IMG/VR virus record: IMGVR_UViG_3300035670_000538
Span: 1 to 40,283 of that record
From: a virus
Length of the DNA: 40,283 bases
Reading direction: 5' to 3' (one strand)
How positions within the stretch are numbered: position 1 is the stretch's first letter; each line of letters begins with the position of its first letter. The notes under the pieces were generated by a model. It was not told the DNA's origin, ran no database searches, and saw nothing but the letters and a program-made list of their open reading frames with translations. A program made the translations under genes and the position numbers. This document shows, in pieces, positions 21,888-30,433 of the stretch.

Positions 21888-22880
21888 ATGGCACAGACCA
21901 CGTACTGCAACGCTACGACCGACCTCTACCGGGCATATCCTCGCATCGAGGAATTCCGGGAGTATAAGACCGTTCGCGGTTGGGTGCTGCATTCCGGGAG
22001 CATCTACAAGGTCGGCGGGACCGGATATGTCTCGGCGGTCTTCGAGAACAATCTCCCCCTGACGGCGGCGGCGAGTGCCGTGGCTGTCACGGCGGGGACG
22101 TATTACTACGACAGCGATGCGGACGTGCTGTATCTGGCGGCGACAAGCGGACTCCCAACGGCCTCGACGAACATCTACAAGGTCGGTGAGGATTGGGACT
22201 CGCTCAAGTCGTGGGCGGTGACGCAGGCCGGGGCGGAAGTGGACACACTGCTGGATGGGCGGTTCCCCCGGCCCATCCCGGAGTCTCCCGATGGGTCTAC
22301 CACAGCCCGGTATGACGTGGACCTGACGAGGGCGGCGGCAAAGTTCGCCGTGGCGTTCATCGCCTCGAGGCGTGAGCCGATGCGGACGGAGCCGGAGCCG
22401 AACACGGCGCAATCGCTCTACGACGAAGGCCGGAAGATCATCGACGAGTACAACAAGGGCGACCGTCATTTCTCGTGGGAGCAGACGAAGGACGAGATCG
22501 GCGGGTTTATCGTTCGTGCCGAGACGGACAACACCGGGGACGGCATCCTCCAGGTGCGCGGTTCGCATGACGCATGGGATGATGCCTTCTGGCGGGTGAA
22601 GATCACCACAGCCGGAGCGGTTGGGACGGCGGAGTATCAGTATTCGACGGACAACGGCTCGACCTACAACGGGACGGACCTCACGACCTCGAGGACGTGG
22701 CAGGAGATCAGCGGGGCGTTGGCCGGTGAGGGTGTGCTGGCCGAGGAGTTGTCGTTCTACATCCGCTTCCTCGACCGGAGCGGGACGTTCGATGTGGGCG
22801 ATGAGTGGCAGATCGAGATTGTCTCGGCGCATCGTGGAGATGCCCGGAGCCGGATCGGTTCGGTGAGGATCGTTGGATGA
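21888..22880 (+). CDS. head-tail connector fused to a beta-sandwich domain
   Basis: 330 aa. Residues 1-60 and 100-200 contain helical connector-like segments (TTDLYRAYPRIEEF, DLTRAAAKFAVAFIASRREP, YDEGRKIIDEYNKGDR). The C-terminal about 120 residues are a beta-sandwich (TGDGILQVRGSHDAWDDAFW, GTAEYQYSTDNGSTYNG). Adaptor proteins at this gene position are usually shorter, so the beta domain looks like an added decoration. It overlaps the next start by 4 bases. Confidence 0.6.
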   Translation: MAQTTYCNATTDLYRAYPRIEEFREYKTVRGWVLHSGSIYKVGGTGYVSAVFENNLPLTAAASAVAVTAGTYYYDSDADVLYLAATSGLPTASTNIYKVGEDWDSLKSWAVTQAGAEVDTLLDGRFPRPIPESPDGSTTARYDVDLTRAAAKFAVAFIASRREPMRTEPEPNTAQSLYDEGRKIIDEYNKGDRHFSWEQTKDEIGGFIVRAETDNTGDGILQVRGSHDAWDDAFWRVKITTAGAVGTAEYQYSTDNGSTYNGTDLTTSRTWQEISGALAGEGVLAEELSFYIRFLDRSGTFDVGDEWQIEIVSAHRGDARSRIGSVRIVG

Positions 22881-23410
22881 GCGTCCAGAATGACATCCTG
22901 ACGGCGATGGAGGCGGCTGTCCGTGGCGACACGTCACTCGGCAACGCCAACATCTACAAGCGCATGGAGCGCAAGGATGACCGCCTTCCGCAGACGGGTC
23001 AATGCGATGTGTATTTCCGTCCGCTTGTGCCGGAACCGGCTGAGTCGGTGTTCGTGCTGGACGGGCGGACCTATCCGATTGAGGTGACGCTCAGGTTCGC
23101 GGAGGAGGTTCACGCCGTCGATGAGTCCGACCGGGATGTGATCGTTGAGCAGATGTCGTTCTACACCGACGCGATCCTTCGGGCGTTGCGCTTCGGTCAG
23201 ATCACCTATCCGACCGGGGTGTATCACCACGAGTTCGCCGGATCGGACGGAGAGCCGGAAGGACCGGAGGGTATCGAGACCGGGGCTACGCTTCACCGCG
23301 TTCGCATCACGGTCAACTTCCACGCCTTCGTTGACCCGAACACGGTGGACGGCGGCGGTGCTTCGGATGATGACTCCACAAGCGTTGTGATCGATGGAGG
23401 GTGGAATTGA
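22877..23410 (+). CDS. tail terminator / tail completion-like protein
   Basis: 177 aa. Starts MSVQNDILTAMEAAVRGDTS. The IEVTLRFAEEVHAVDESDRD strand-helix and a VRITVNFHAFVD strand fit tail-completion proteins found between connector and tube genes. The tail is acidic (GGASDDDS). Assignment rests mainly on position and size. Confidence 0.55.
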   Translation: MSVQNDILTAMEAAVRGDTSLGNANIYKRMERKDDRLPQTGQCDVYFRPLVPEPAESVFVLDGRTYPIEVTLRFAEEVHAVDESDRDVIVEQMSFYTDAILRALRFGQITYPTGVYHHEFAGSDGEPEGPEGIETGATLHRVRITVNFHAFVDPNTVDGGGASDDDSTSVVIDGGWN

Positions 23411-24183
23411 AACGCCTTGCGTTCATCTTCGCGCTTCTCAGCGTTCTGGCCGTCGATGCCTTCTCGCAGGGTGCGCCGAAGGCCCGGTATCAGATACGTC
23501 GCGGCACGTACGCCAACATCCCCTCAAGTGGCGGGCTGTTGCCGTATGAGCCGTTCTTCGTGACGGATTCGACGTGGTTCATCATTGGCGATACGGTGAA
23601 CGGGTCGTACACCTATCACCGCATTGGCGATACGGGCGACCTGCTGGACTCCATCGCGGTCCTTCGCGCCCTGACGGGCGATGTGCGGTATCTCACCGTG
23701 CCGGAGATCGGCGCGGGAACAACCGGGGCCGGGTGGGTCACAACGGCCTACAACATCAACTTCTACCCGTTCAACGTGGGGCAGTCGTTCACGCCGGATT
23801 CGGTCGTGTGGTATCTGCTCTCGTCGAATGCGGCAACGGACTCCTTCCGGGTGGGGATCTACTCGTTGGCCGGTGCGGTGCAATGCACAACGGCGTTACA
23901 GACGCACGGATCGACGTCATCCAACATCCGACTGGCGCAAGCGTTCACCTCAAGTCCGACGCTTTCGCCGGGGACGTATCTGCTGGCGTGGCAGCACAAC
24001 ACGACCTCGCCCCCATCGGTGGACATCATCAACACGACGGCGTTCTTCCGCGTGGCACAGACGAAGGGATGGGCCGGGACGATAGCGGCATCCGGTGGGC
24101 AATCCTTCCCGGCGACACTCTCCGGGGCTGGGGTGTATCAGACGGCGGCGAATGCTCCAATCCTGATTCTGATAGGCGAATGA
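23407..24183 (+). CDS. secreted beta-sandwich virion-module protein
   Basis: 258 aa from TTG23407 (GGAGGG 6 bases upstream; the GTG at 23401 abuts the RBS). The signal peptide reads KRLAFIFALLSVLAVDAFSQ. The mature part is beta-rich: GTYANIPSSGGLLPYEPFFV, an NVGQSFTPDSVVWYLLSSN strand, FRVGIYSLAG and PGTYLLAWQHN, which resemble carbohydrate-binding or fibre-tip domains. It sits between tail terminator and tail tube, an odd place for an exported protein. Confidence 0.7.
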   Translation: MKRLAFIFALLSVLAVDAFSQGAPKARYQIRRGTYANIPSSGGLLPYEPFFVTDSTWFIIGDTVNGSYTYHRIGDTGDLLDSIAVLRALTGDVRYLTVPEIGAGTTGAGWVTTAYNINFYPFNVGQSFTPDSVVWYLLSSNAATDSFRVGIYSLAGAVQCTTALQTHGSTSSNIRLAQAFTSSPTLSPGTYLLAWQHNTTSPPSVDIINTTAFFRVAQTKGWAGTIAASGGQSFPATLSGAGVYQTAANAPILILIGE

Positions 24184-24184
24184 C

Positions 24185-24352
24185 ATGACGCTCAAGCGTA
24201 CCGACAATCTCACGTTCAACATTCGGCGGGGAACCGTACCGGAGTTGACCGAATCGCAGTATCAATCGCTCATGGCCGATGCGCCGACAGAAGTATCGGA
24301 CGCGGCTGCTGAATACCTGACAACGCACGGCTACGCAGCCGAGGAGGAATAA
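24185..24352 (+). CDS. 55-aa virion-module protein
   Basis: MTLKRTDNLTFNIRRGTVPE then a helical acidic half (SQYQSLMADAP, EYLTTHGYAAEEE). It starts one base after the previous stop and ends two bases before the tube gene's ATG, with a strong GAGGAGG RBS for that gene inside its end. Function unknown. Confidence 0.55.
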   Translation: MTLKRTDNLTFNIRRGTVPELTESQYQSLMADAPTEVSDAAAEYLTTHGYAAEEE

Positions 24353-24354
24353 TC

Positions 24355-25383
24355 ATGGCGTTCGTGGTGTACTCCGACGAAAAGGATGAATGGGGCTACC
24401 TGCCCGAAACGACGTGGGGAACCTCCAACGGCGCGGCTGGCAACTATCGCCGCATCAAGTTCCCGAAGGGGACCAGGATCGACTCGTGGGTGACGCACGA
24501 CGATCTGGACCTCAACCGTGCGGCCCGTCAACAGGTCTTGGCGGACCTGTTCAGCGAGAACTACTCCGGGCCGGTCCGGGTGTCGGTTCCCGAAGTGATC
24601 CTGACGCTCGACCGGGCGGCGGACCTGCTGTATGCCTGCCTGCAGAACCGCGTCTCGCAAGGGGCGGCATCGCTCTACCTGAAGCAGTACAAGGCGCACC
24701 TGTCTCAGCCGGACTTTGCGGCGAACGCTGGCTACTTCTTCACGCTCGCCTACAATCCCCCGGTATCCGCGAAGGGCTGTCTCATCACGTCCTGCATCGT
24801 GCAATCGCTCGAACTGGAATGGGACAAGACGGGCAAGGGCGGACAGAACCTCGTTCGGGTGCGGAATCTGGTGATCGTGGGCAAGAAGATCGCCATTGGA
24901 CAAACGATGTCCGGCACATGGGTTGACGAAGGCACGACGCGCTTCAACCCGCACGATTTCACCTACAAGTACAACGACTCGGACGCGATGGAGTGGGCGC
25001 GGTTCACGCTCTCCGTCAACAACGGTGCGGAACCGATCGACAAGGACACGGACGGAACGCCCAAGTCGTTCTTCCTCAACTGGCCGAAGGACGGACTCCG
25101 GGCCGAGGCGATGCACTGGTACAACGCCAACACGACCGGGACGATCGTGGACCTGTTGAGCGATTACAACGCGGGAACCTCGCGGCTGTATTCGATTCAG
25201 ACCTCTGCGGCGAACGATGCAAGCGGCCACCTCAAGATCCAATTCTACGGCAAGCTCGCAGAGACCCCGATGGACGCGCAGAACCGTCATATGATGGCTC
25301 CGGCGCGATTCATCATCGGACACAACAGCGTCTCGACGAACGACGCGATCATCATCGACATCGCAGACAGCATCAGTCAGTAA
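24355..25383 (+). CDS. major tail (tube) protein
   Basis: 342 aa. MAFVVYSDEKDEWGYLPETT with WGTSNG is the E/TTWGT-type start of siphovirus tube proteins. Beta strands follow, including IVQSLELEWDKTGKGG and VRVRNLVIVG. It directly precedes the frameshifted chaperone pair, the standard order tube, chaperones, tape measure. Confidence 0.82.
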   Translation: MAFVVYSDEKDEWGYLPETTWGTSNGAAGNYRRIKFPKGTRIDSWVTHDDLDLNRAARQQVLADLFSENYSGPVRVSVPEVILTLDRAADLLYACLQNRVSQGAASLYLKQYKAHLSQPDFAANAGYFFTLAYNPPVSAKGCLITSCIVQSLELEWDKTGKGGQNLVRVRNLVIVGKKIAIGQTMSGTWVDEGTTRFNPHDFTYKYNDSDAMEWARFTLSVNNGAEPIDKDTDGTPKSFFLNWPKDGLRAEAMHWYNANTTGTIVDLLSDYNAGTSRLYSIQTSAANDASGHLKIQFYGKLAETPMDAQNRHMMAPARFIIGHNSVSTNDAIIIDIADSISQ

Positions 25384-25402
25384 GGGCAGAGAAAGGCCGG
25401 AC

Positions 25403-25933
25403 ATGCCGAAACTCAAATCAGGGGATGTGGCGGAACCGAAGCTGCTGGGCGAGGAGTGCTGGATCACCTTGTCAGACGGCTCATCGATCCGCGTGGACTA
25501 TCCGACACGCGGCCAGCGGCGGCGGTATGACGAGCTGGCGATGCGCTGGCACTACGACATGGTTCCAGCCGGGACGGACCACCACATCGGGTACTTTCTG
25601 CGGTGCGCCATCCGTGAGGTGAAGGGCTGGCAGTTGGATGACAAGGACGTGCAGATCGAGTTCGAGTATGGCCTCGCCAAGAACCTCAAGGCGGGCGATG
25701 CGAGTGTCGACCTGCTGGACTATATCGAGGCCGCTGGAATGCGGCTTGAGGTCGAGGACGCGGTGATCTGCCGGTTGGACTTCACCGGACTGGACAAAAA
25801 AAAATTGAAATCTGCTGGACTCTCATCCGCGACAAGCGGTTCCGGGGAGCCGGAGAGCCGTTCAAGCCAGGGGTCCGAGTCCTCAACGGGTGGAGACCCA
25901 TTGACCCCCGTACCGGCAGAGAGAACTTCGTAG
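25403..25933 (+). CDS. tail assembly chaperone (short, G-type product)
   Basis: 176 aa unshifted product. The folded part covers about residues 1-130 (WITLSDGSSIRVDYPTRGQR, HHIGYFLRCAIREVKGWQ, VEDAVICRLDFTGLD). After the A9 slippery run the frame turns into a Ser/Gly/Pro-rich tail, as in lambda-G-like proteins. Such chaperones coat the tape measure during tube assembly. Position between tube and tape-measure genes is diagnostic. Confidence 0.85.
   Translation: MPKLKSGDVAEPKLLGEECWITLSDGSSIRVDYPTRGQRRRYDELAMRWHYDMVPAGTDHHIGYFLRCAIREVKGWQLDDKDVQIEFEYGLAKNLKAGDASVDLLDYIEAAGMRLEVEDAVICRLDFTGLDKKKLKSAGLSSATSGSGEPESRSSQGSESSTGGDPLTPVPAERTS
25796..25804 (+). promoter_or_regulatory. programmed -1 frameshift site (A9)
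   Basis: Nine A bases inside codons K-K-K of the chaperone gene. This contains the A AAA AAA heptamer. A -1 slip moves translation from the tail LKSAGLSS to IEICWTLIRDKRFRG, a well-formed continuation to 26226. The place, between tube and tape-measure genes, is where lambda-like phages use -1 slippage. Confidence 0.88.
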
Positions 25934-26226
25934 AGGTTGCCACGCTCGAAGAAGCGTGGAAGTTGGTCGAGGAGTTTCGCGAGGGTATCGAGGTAGAGTT
26001 AAAGCGGGACTTCGACCTGATGACCGCACTTTCGATCATGGGCATCAACCCGGAGTGGTTCGTGGACGGGCGGACGGTGGAGTTGATCGAGATGTATTAC
26101 TTCTACCACCCGCATCCGCACACGGCCTTTCCGGTCAAGTTCGCAGATCAACCCCATATCTGGATCGAGGCCAAGTTCCTGCTGGATGCCCTGACAAAGA
26201 CCCCAAGCCATGCCGAACCTGAATAA
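25796..26226 (+). CDS. -1 frameshift extension of the tail assembly chaperone (GT-type product)
   Basis: Read after the -1 slip, the extension is about 140 residues: KKIEICWTLIRDKRFRGAGE, GWRPIDPRTGRENFVEV, ATLEEAWKLVEEFREGIEVE, IMGINPEWFVDGRTVEL and a HPHPHTAFPVKF segment. Codon use is normal throughout. The part from ATG25963 could be read as a separate 87-aa gene, but it lacks an RBS and upstream residues match the same style. The fused product (25403-26226) binds the tape measure. The end overlaps the tape-measure start by 17 bases. Confidence 0.82.
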
Positions 26227-27466
26227 GAAAATGGTCATCGAGGTATCTCAGACGGGTGCGGAGAAGACCGCCGCCTCTTTGGGGATGCTGGACAAGGCGC
26301 AGGCCCGCGTAGCGGGTTCTGGCAATCAGGCGAACATGGTCCTGCTGAATACGACCCGCGTGGTTCAGGACATGCCGTACGGTTTGATCGCCGTCTCGAA
26401 CAACGTGGACATGCTTGTGCAGCAGTTCATCTCGTTGCGGGCAACATCGGGGGGGACGATAGGGGCGCTGACTGCTATCAAAACGGCGCTGATGGGTCCG
26501 TCCGGTCTGTTGTTCCTGTTCTCTGCCGGAACCGCCGCGCTGACGATGTGGGCGCTGGCAAGCAGGGACTCGGGGAATGCGGCGCGAGACTTGGCGAAGG
26601 AGTTGGAGAACCTCAAGGAAGCTGACCTCCGTCTCGCTCGCGCCCGGTTCGGGGCTGGTAGCGGGTCGTTTGAGGAATACCGCGCATCACTTGAAAAGCG
26701 CATCGGGAATCTCCGCCAGACCGAAGCATCGCTCCGCGAGGAGTTGAACGCCGAACGTCGAAAGAAGCCGCAAATCACGCAACCGGGCGACATTGACATC
26801 GACCCGGGTGCGACTGGGACTCTGGGATTGGCGAAGCGGTCGACCGTGAAAGCCAAGAAGGAGGGCGAGTCCCTTACGGAGAAGGAGTTGGATTTGACGA
26901 AAAAGCTCAATGAAGCCGTTGAGCAGAGAATCCAACTTGAGAGTGAACTAGGGTCTGTACAGGAGAAGCGTTCACGGTTGTACTCTGACCGACTCAACGA
27001 CCCCGTGGGGGATTTTGAAAAGGGAATGGATGCTCGTGGCAAGGGTCAGGAACTTGCGATACAGGCCCGCCGTGAGAACGAGGAACGCCGGAGAATGCGG
27101 AACCTCGACCGGATGTATGCTCAAGACGATGCGGCGGAAAAGCGACAGCGGGCATTAGACGAAGCCCAACGCAGTCTCCACTCCGGTTTCGGTCAACTCA
27201 ACTCATCGCTCCAAACGCTCGGCGTGACATCGGACTCCGTGTTCGGTCGGATGATCGACTCGCTGAACAAGATATACGCGCTCATCCAACTCATCAATTC
27301 AGTGAAGACGATCGCATCGGCGGTTAGTACGCTCTTCGGCAACCCAGCCGGTGTTGCCGGGGCCGCTGGTTCGGCGGGGAACCTCGAGGCGGTGCTGGCG
27401 GCGCCGGAGAACCGGAGGGCGTTGGCAATGACCGTCCGCGATATGAGTCGAAAGGGGATGCTCTGA
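26210..27466 (+). CDS. tape measure protein
   Basis: 418 aa, helical. Two hydrophobic segments near residues 50-120 (YGLIAVSNNVDMLVQQFISL, LLFLFSAGTAALTMWALA). Long charged coiled coils at about 120-330 (LEKRIGNLRQTEASLREELN, RIQLESELGSVQEKRSRLYS). The hydrophobic C-terminal part (YALIQLINSVKTIASAVSTL) ends in a basic tail. At about 1.5 A per residue this predicts a tail near 60 nm, short for a siphovirus. Confidence 0.82.
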   Translation: MPNLNKKMVIEVSQTGAEKTAASLGMLDKAQARVAGSGNQANMVLLNTTRVVQDMPYGLIAVSNNVDMLVQQFISLRATSGGTIGALTAIKTALMGPSGLLFLFSAGTAALTMWALASRDSGNAARDLAKELENLKEADLRLARARFGAGSGSFEEYRASLEKRIGNLRQTEASLREELNAERRKKPQITQPGDIDIDPGATGTLGLAKRSTVKAKKEGESLTEKELDLTKKLNEAVEQRIQLESELGSVQEKRSRLYSDRLNDPVGDFEKGMDARGKGQELAIQARRENEERRRMRNLDRMYAQDDAAEKRQRALDEAQRSLHSGFGQLNSSLQTLGVTSDSVFGRMIDSLNKIYALIQLINSVKTIASAVSTLFGNPAGVAGAAGSAGNLEAVLAAPENRRALAMTVRDMSRKGML

Positions 27467-27467
27467 C

Positions 27468-27827
27468 ATGGCGACCATCTTCGGAGTCACCGTCACCTTC
27501 GCATTGCCGGAGAACGATACCCGGCGACAGAACGACGCGCACATTCAGGCATCAGACGGGACGTTCAAGTATTACAAGTATCGAACGAGCGACCGCATCT
27601 TGGTCATTCCGCTCCGGGGACTATCCACCACGACGAAGAACTCTCTGGCAACGGCCCTTGAGGGTGACGCGGACAAGAGCGGCACGATCGCGCCGGATTC
27701 GCACGTTGACTTGGGTGGGGGTGTCGGAACGTCTGTCACGGCCCGCTGGATCGACCCGGTGTTCGATGCTCGCAAGACCAATCACGAAAAGTGGGACGTT
27801 GACCTGACGTTCGTTCGCACAGCATGA
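27468..27827 (+). CDS. distal tail / tail-tip protein, 119 aa
   Basis: Follows the tape measure by two bases. Small and beta-rich (ATIFGVTVTFALPENDTR, SDRILVIPLRGLS, WDVDLTFVRTA). Its size and place suggest a tail-completion or distal-tail accessory. It overlaps the next ATG by 4 bases. No specific family recognised. Confidence 0.55.
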   Translation: MATIFGVTVTFALPENDTRRQNDAHIQASDGTFKYYKYRTSDRILVIPLRGLSTTTKNSLATALEGDADKSGTIAPDSHVDLGGGVGTSVTARWIDPVFDARKTNHEKWDVDLTFVRTA

Positions 27828-29374
27828 GGACGGTTCCATCGGCCATATCGACGGGTCTCTCGGCGGGAACGCGCATGTTCTACCTCGTGCGCCTGACGTG
27901 GCGGGACGGGGACGGGAACGAAACGACCAAGTATTTCCCTACGGCATCCAAGAACCTCGCCGGGAGTACGCTCGTGCTGAAGGAAACATCAGCAGGGGCT
28001 TCGCTCTCCTACGACTCCACGGTGATCGCCGGGGATGAGTGGGTGAACGGCATCCCGCAATCCCTGAACGGTATCGGGGAGTTCGAGCAAGCGGTGGACC
28101 TTGCGATCGGCGGGGGCGTGGCGCAAATGTCGGACGGATTCATCACGCTCGTCAACCCGCAGTATTCCGGCTCGGACAGGTTCGATACGACTGTTCTGGC
28201 CGCTCCGACCTATCTGGAAAACGCGACAGTCAAGATTTACATGGGGTTTATCCCGGCAGGCGCAACGCCCACGGTTGTCATTGCGGACGATATGCTCCTC
28301 CGGTGGAGTGGCGTGGTAGAGGACGCGCACGACTTCGACCATAAGACGGTCCGGCTGGCTTGCGTGGACGGCTCGGAGCTGCGGCACAAGGAGATCCCCG
28401 AAGATACGGTGACGATCAACGACTATCCCCGATGCCCGAAAGAGAACCTGGGCCGGGTGATCCCGTTGCTCTACGGCGACTATTCCAGCGGTGGTGAGTT
28501 CTCCGGGTTCGACAACACGGAGGACGTGAAGTGGACGCTGGCCGATCTATGTCCGGCTCCGGGCATTTCGGTCGATTACTTCACGATGAAGCACGTCTTT
28601 GCCGCGCATGAGTGCCATACGTTCTCGCAGAGGACGTTCCAGTACGACGCGGCGATCGACGCATACGGCGGGTTGTATAACCCTGGGTTTGTATTCGATC
28701 CCGGATCACGCGACACCTACGACTTCACACGGGCCAACACTTCGGCGGGGTGCTTTATCACCTATCGACCGAACGGCATCGGCGCACCGATCACGGAGTG
28801 GCGACAACCCGTCAGGTTCCGCAATAGTCAGACGAGCGCGACCTACGCCGACACGCAGTTCATCAACACGATCGACCGGGACGCGACGACGAAGGCGCAG
28901 ATATTCCCGACGGACATCTACTCGTACAACTGCGACCCCCCGGCTGGCGCGGGAAGGTATTGCACCGTCCACGGCTATTACATCCGACTTAACCCTGTGG
29001 ACGTTGCGCCGACGCTCTACCTTCGCGGGGTCTTCGAGCGGAACAACATCTTCGCAGTTGGGACGGTGAACCTTTTCTGGGATGAGAACGACGGGACGGG
29101 GTTGTCCGATACTGACGTGAGCATTGCGAAGGGCGACCTGGTGGCGTTCCCCTTCACGAAGGAAGTCCAACTCACGCACGGCGGGAAGTCACCGATCATG
29201 GATTCCGGGTACGTAAGCGAGAACCGTTTCGGGATGCTGGATTCATCGATCGGGACGATCGGCGGGACGGCGCATTTCTACGGTATGGCCGTCGTGTACT
29301 TCGCCATCCCGACATTCAGGTATGCACTCTCAGTAAGGATCCCGACGATCGGGGTTCGGATAGCGCGACGATAA
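27824..29374 (+). CDS. minor tail protein / tail-tip component
   Basis: 516 aa, beta-rich throughout: FYLVRLTWRDGDGNETTKYF, FEQAVDLAIGGGVAQMS, VIADDMLLRWSGVVEDAHDF, VRLACVDGSELRHKEIPEDT and CPKENLGRVIPLLYGDY. The central LLYGDYSSGGEF segment and several Cys are notable. Gene order places it as a distal tail or hub protein. It shares a one-base overlap with the next gene. Confidence 0.65.
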   Translation: MRTVPSAISTGLSAGTRMFYLVRLTWRDGDGNETTKYFPTASKNLAGSTLVLKETSAGASLSYDSTVIAGDEWVNGIPQSLNGIGEFEQAVDLAIGGGVAQMSDGFITLVNPQYSGSDRFDTTVLAAPTYLENATVKIYMGFIPAGATPTVVIADDMLLRWSGVVEDAHDFDHKTVRLACVDGSELRHKEIPEDTVTINDYPRCPKENLGRVIPLLYGDYSSGGEFSGFDNTEDVKWTLADLCPAPGISVDYFTMKHVFAAHECHTFSQRTFQYDAAIDAYGGLYNPGFVFDPGSRDTYDFTRANTSAGCFITYRPNGIGAPITEWRQPVRFRNSQTSATYADTQFINTIDRDATTKAQIFPTDIYSYNCDPPAGAGRYCTVHGYYIRLNPVDVAPTLYLRGVFERNNIFAVGTVNLFWDENDGTGLSDTDVSIAKGDLVAFPFTKEVQLTHGGKSPIMDSGYVSENRFGMLDSSIGTIGGTAHFYGMAVVYFAIPTFRYALSVRIPTIGVRIARR

Positions 29375-30405
29375 TGTCACCGACCAGAGGCGCAATATCG
29401 ATACGGGGCGTGGAGGTTGAGGAGAAGGACCGGGTCTATGAGGGCGACGTCTACGCCCACATCAAAGGCCGCTCCTTCGCCGGTATTGCCTCGGAACACG
29501 CAGACCGCTTATCCTCCGACCTCATCGAAGGTGCGCCGTACATCGTGGACTCCATCCTGCGCGACGTGTTGGGCCGGTCAACGACCGAGGTGAACACGGC
29601 GAGCATCGGAGCGGTGGGGAATGATGTGACGGGTCGGCGTCCGCAGTTGCAATGGAAGTATCGCCGGAGCATCACGGAGCGCGAGAACTCCATCAACCTC
29701 ATCGGCTCCCTGTGCTTCGAGTCCGGCATGGCGTTGTTCCAGGATCATCAGGACCGGGAAACCCTGTTCGCGGTGGACTATAAGGCCCCGGTTTGCACCC
29801 TGACATCGGCATCGGTGCTGGACGTCGGCGGGGTGCCGCAAGTTCGCGCTCGTCAGACGGATGTGAGCAACATCTTCAATCAGTTCTCCGTGCGGTATCA
29901 GTACAGCCACGCGCGGGGGACGTTCCTGAAGGAGATCCGCTGCGACGAATCCAGCAGCAATATGACGGACACGCTCCGGCCTGATTCGGATGGACTTGGG
30001 GCCACGTATCCGCTGTTGTGCGCGAAGAGTCAGACGATCTACCGGAAGGTGCGGAAGTTCTCGCATGATGCCGAGTGGATCGGCAACGCAGAGACGGCGG
30101 AGCGGTTCCTGAAGCACATCATCAACTGGACGGCGATACGTCGGTGGGAGGTGGAGGGCAAGTTTGCCATGACCGCCGATACGCTCTCGTTGGAATTGGG
30201 CGATACGGTCGTGCTGAGTTTAGACCTGTTGCCGACATCGGTGCAAGCGTCGAATGTGTTTCTTGTGACGCGCATCGTGGACGGGGGGCTGGCGAATCCC
30301 GGCGTGCTGACGCTGGGCTTCACGATGGTACCGATCGTTCTGGGGACGTATGCAGACGGCTACGGGTTCAACTATGGCGAAACGGGATACGGAACGCAGT
30401 TGTAA
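29374..30405 (+). CDS. baseplate hub-like minor tail protein
   Basis: 343 aa. Segments such as YIVDSILRDVLGR, INLIGSLCFESGMALFQDHQ and the TDVSNIFNQFSVRYQYSHA strand resemble phage hub proteins (gp27/TAL N-terminal type). The C-terminus is beta-rich with LSLELGDTVVLSLDLLPTS. It forms the tail-tip hub through which DNA exits. Function from gene order plus fold-like motifs. Confidence 0.6.
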   Translation: MSPTRGAISIRGVEVEEKDRVYEGDVYAHIKGRSFAGIASEHADRLSSDLIEGAPYIVDSILRDVLGRSTTEVNTASIGAVGNDVTGRRPQLQWKYRRSITERENSINLIGSLCFESGMALFQDHQDRETLFAVDYKAPVCTLTSASVLDVGGVPQVRARQTDVSNIFNQFSVRYQYSHARGTFLKEIRCDESSSNMTDTLRPDSDGLGATYPLLCAKSQTIYRKVRKFSHDAEWIGNAETAERFLKHIINWTAIRRWEVEGKFAMTADTLSLELGDTVVLSLDLLPTSVQASNVFLVTRIVDGGLANPGVLTLGFTMVPIVLGTYADGYGFNYGETGYGTQL

Positions 30406-30433
30406 GCGGATGGGAAAGGCGAAGGTTCAACCA

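Noticed and set aside
21627-22937. 436-codon minus-strand frame opposite the connector genes
   Set aside because: Low-complexity Arg/Pro/His content and no RBS; it mirrors the coding phase of real genes.
24331-25467. 378-codon minus-strand frame opposite the tail tube gene
   Set aside because: Antisense shadow of a well-supported tube gene.
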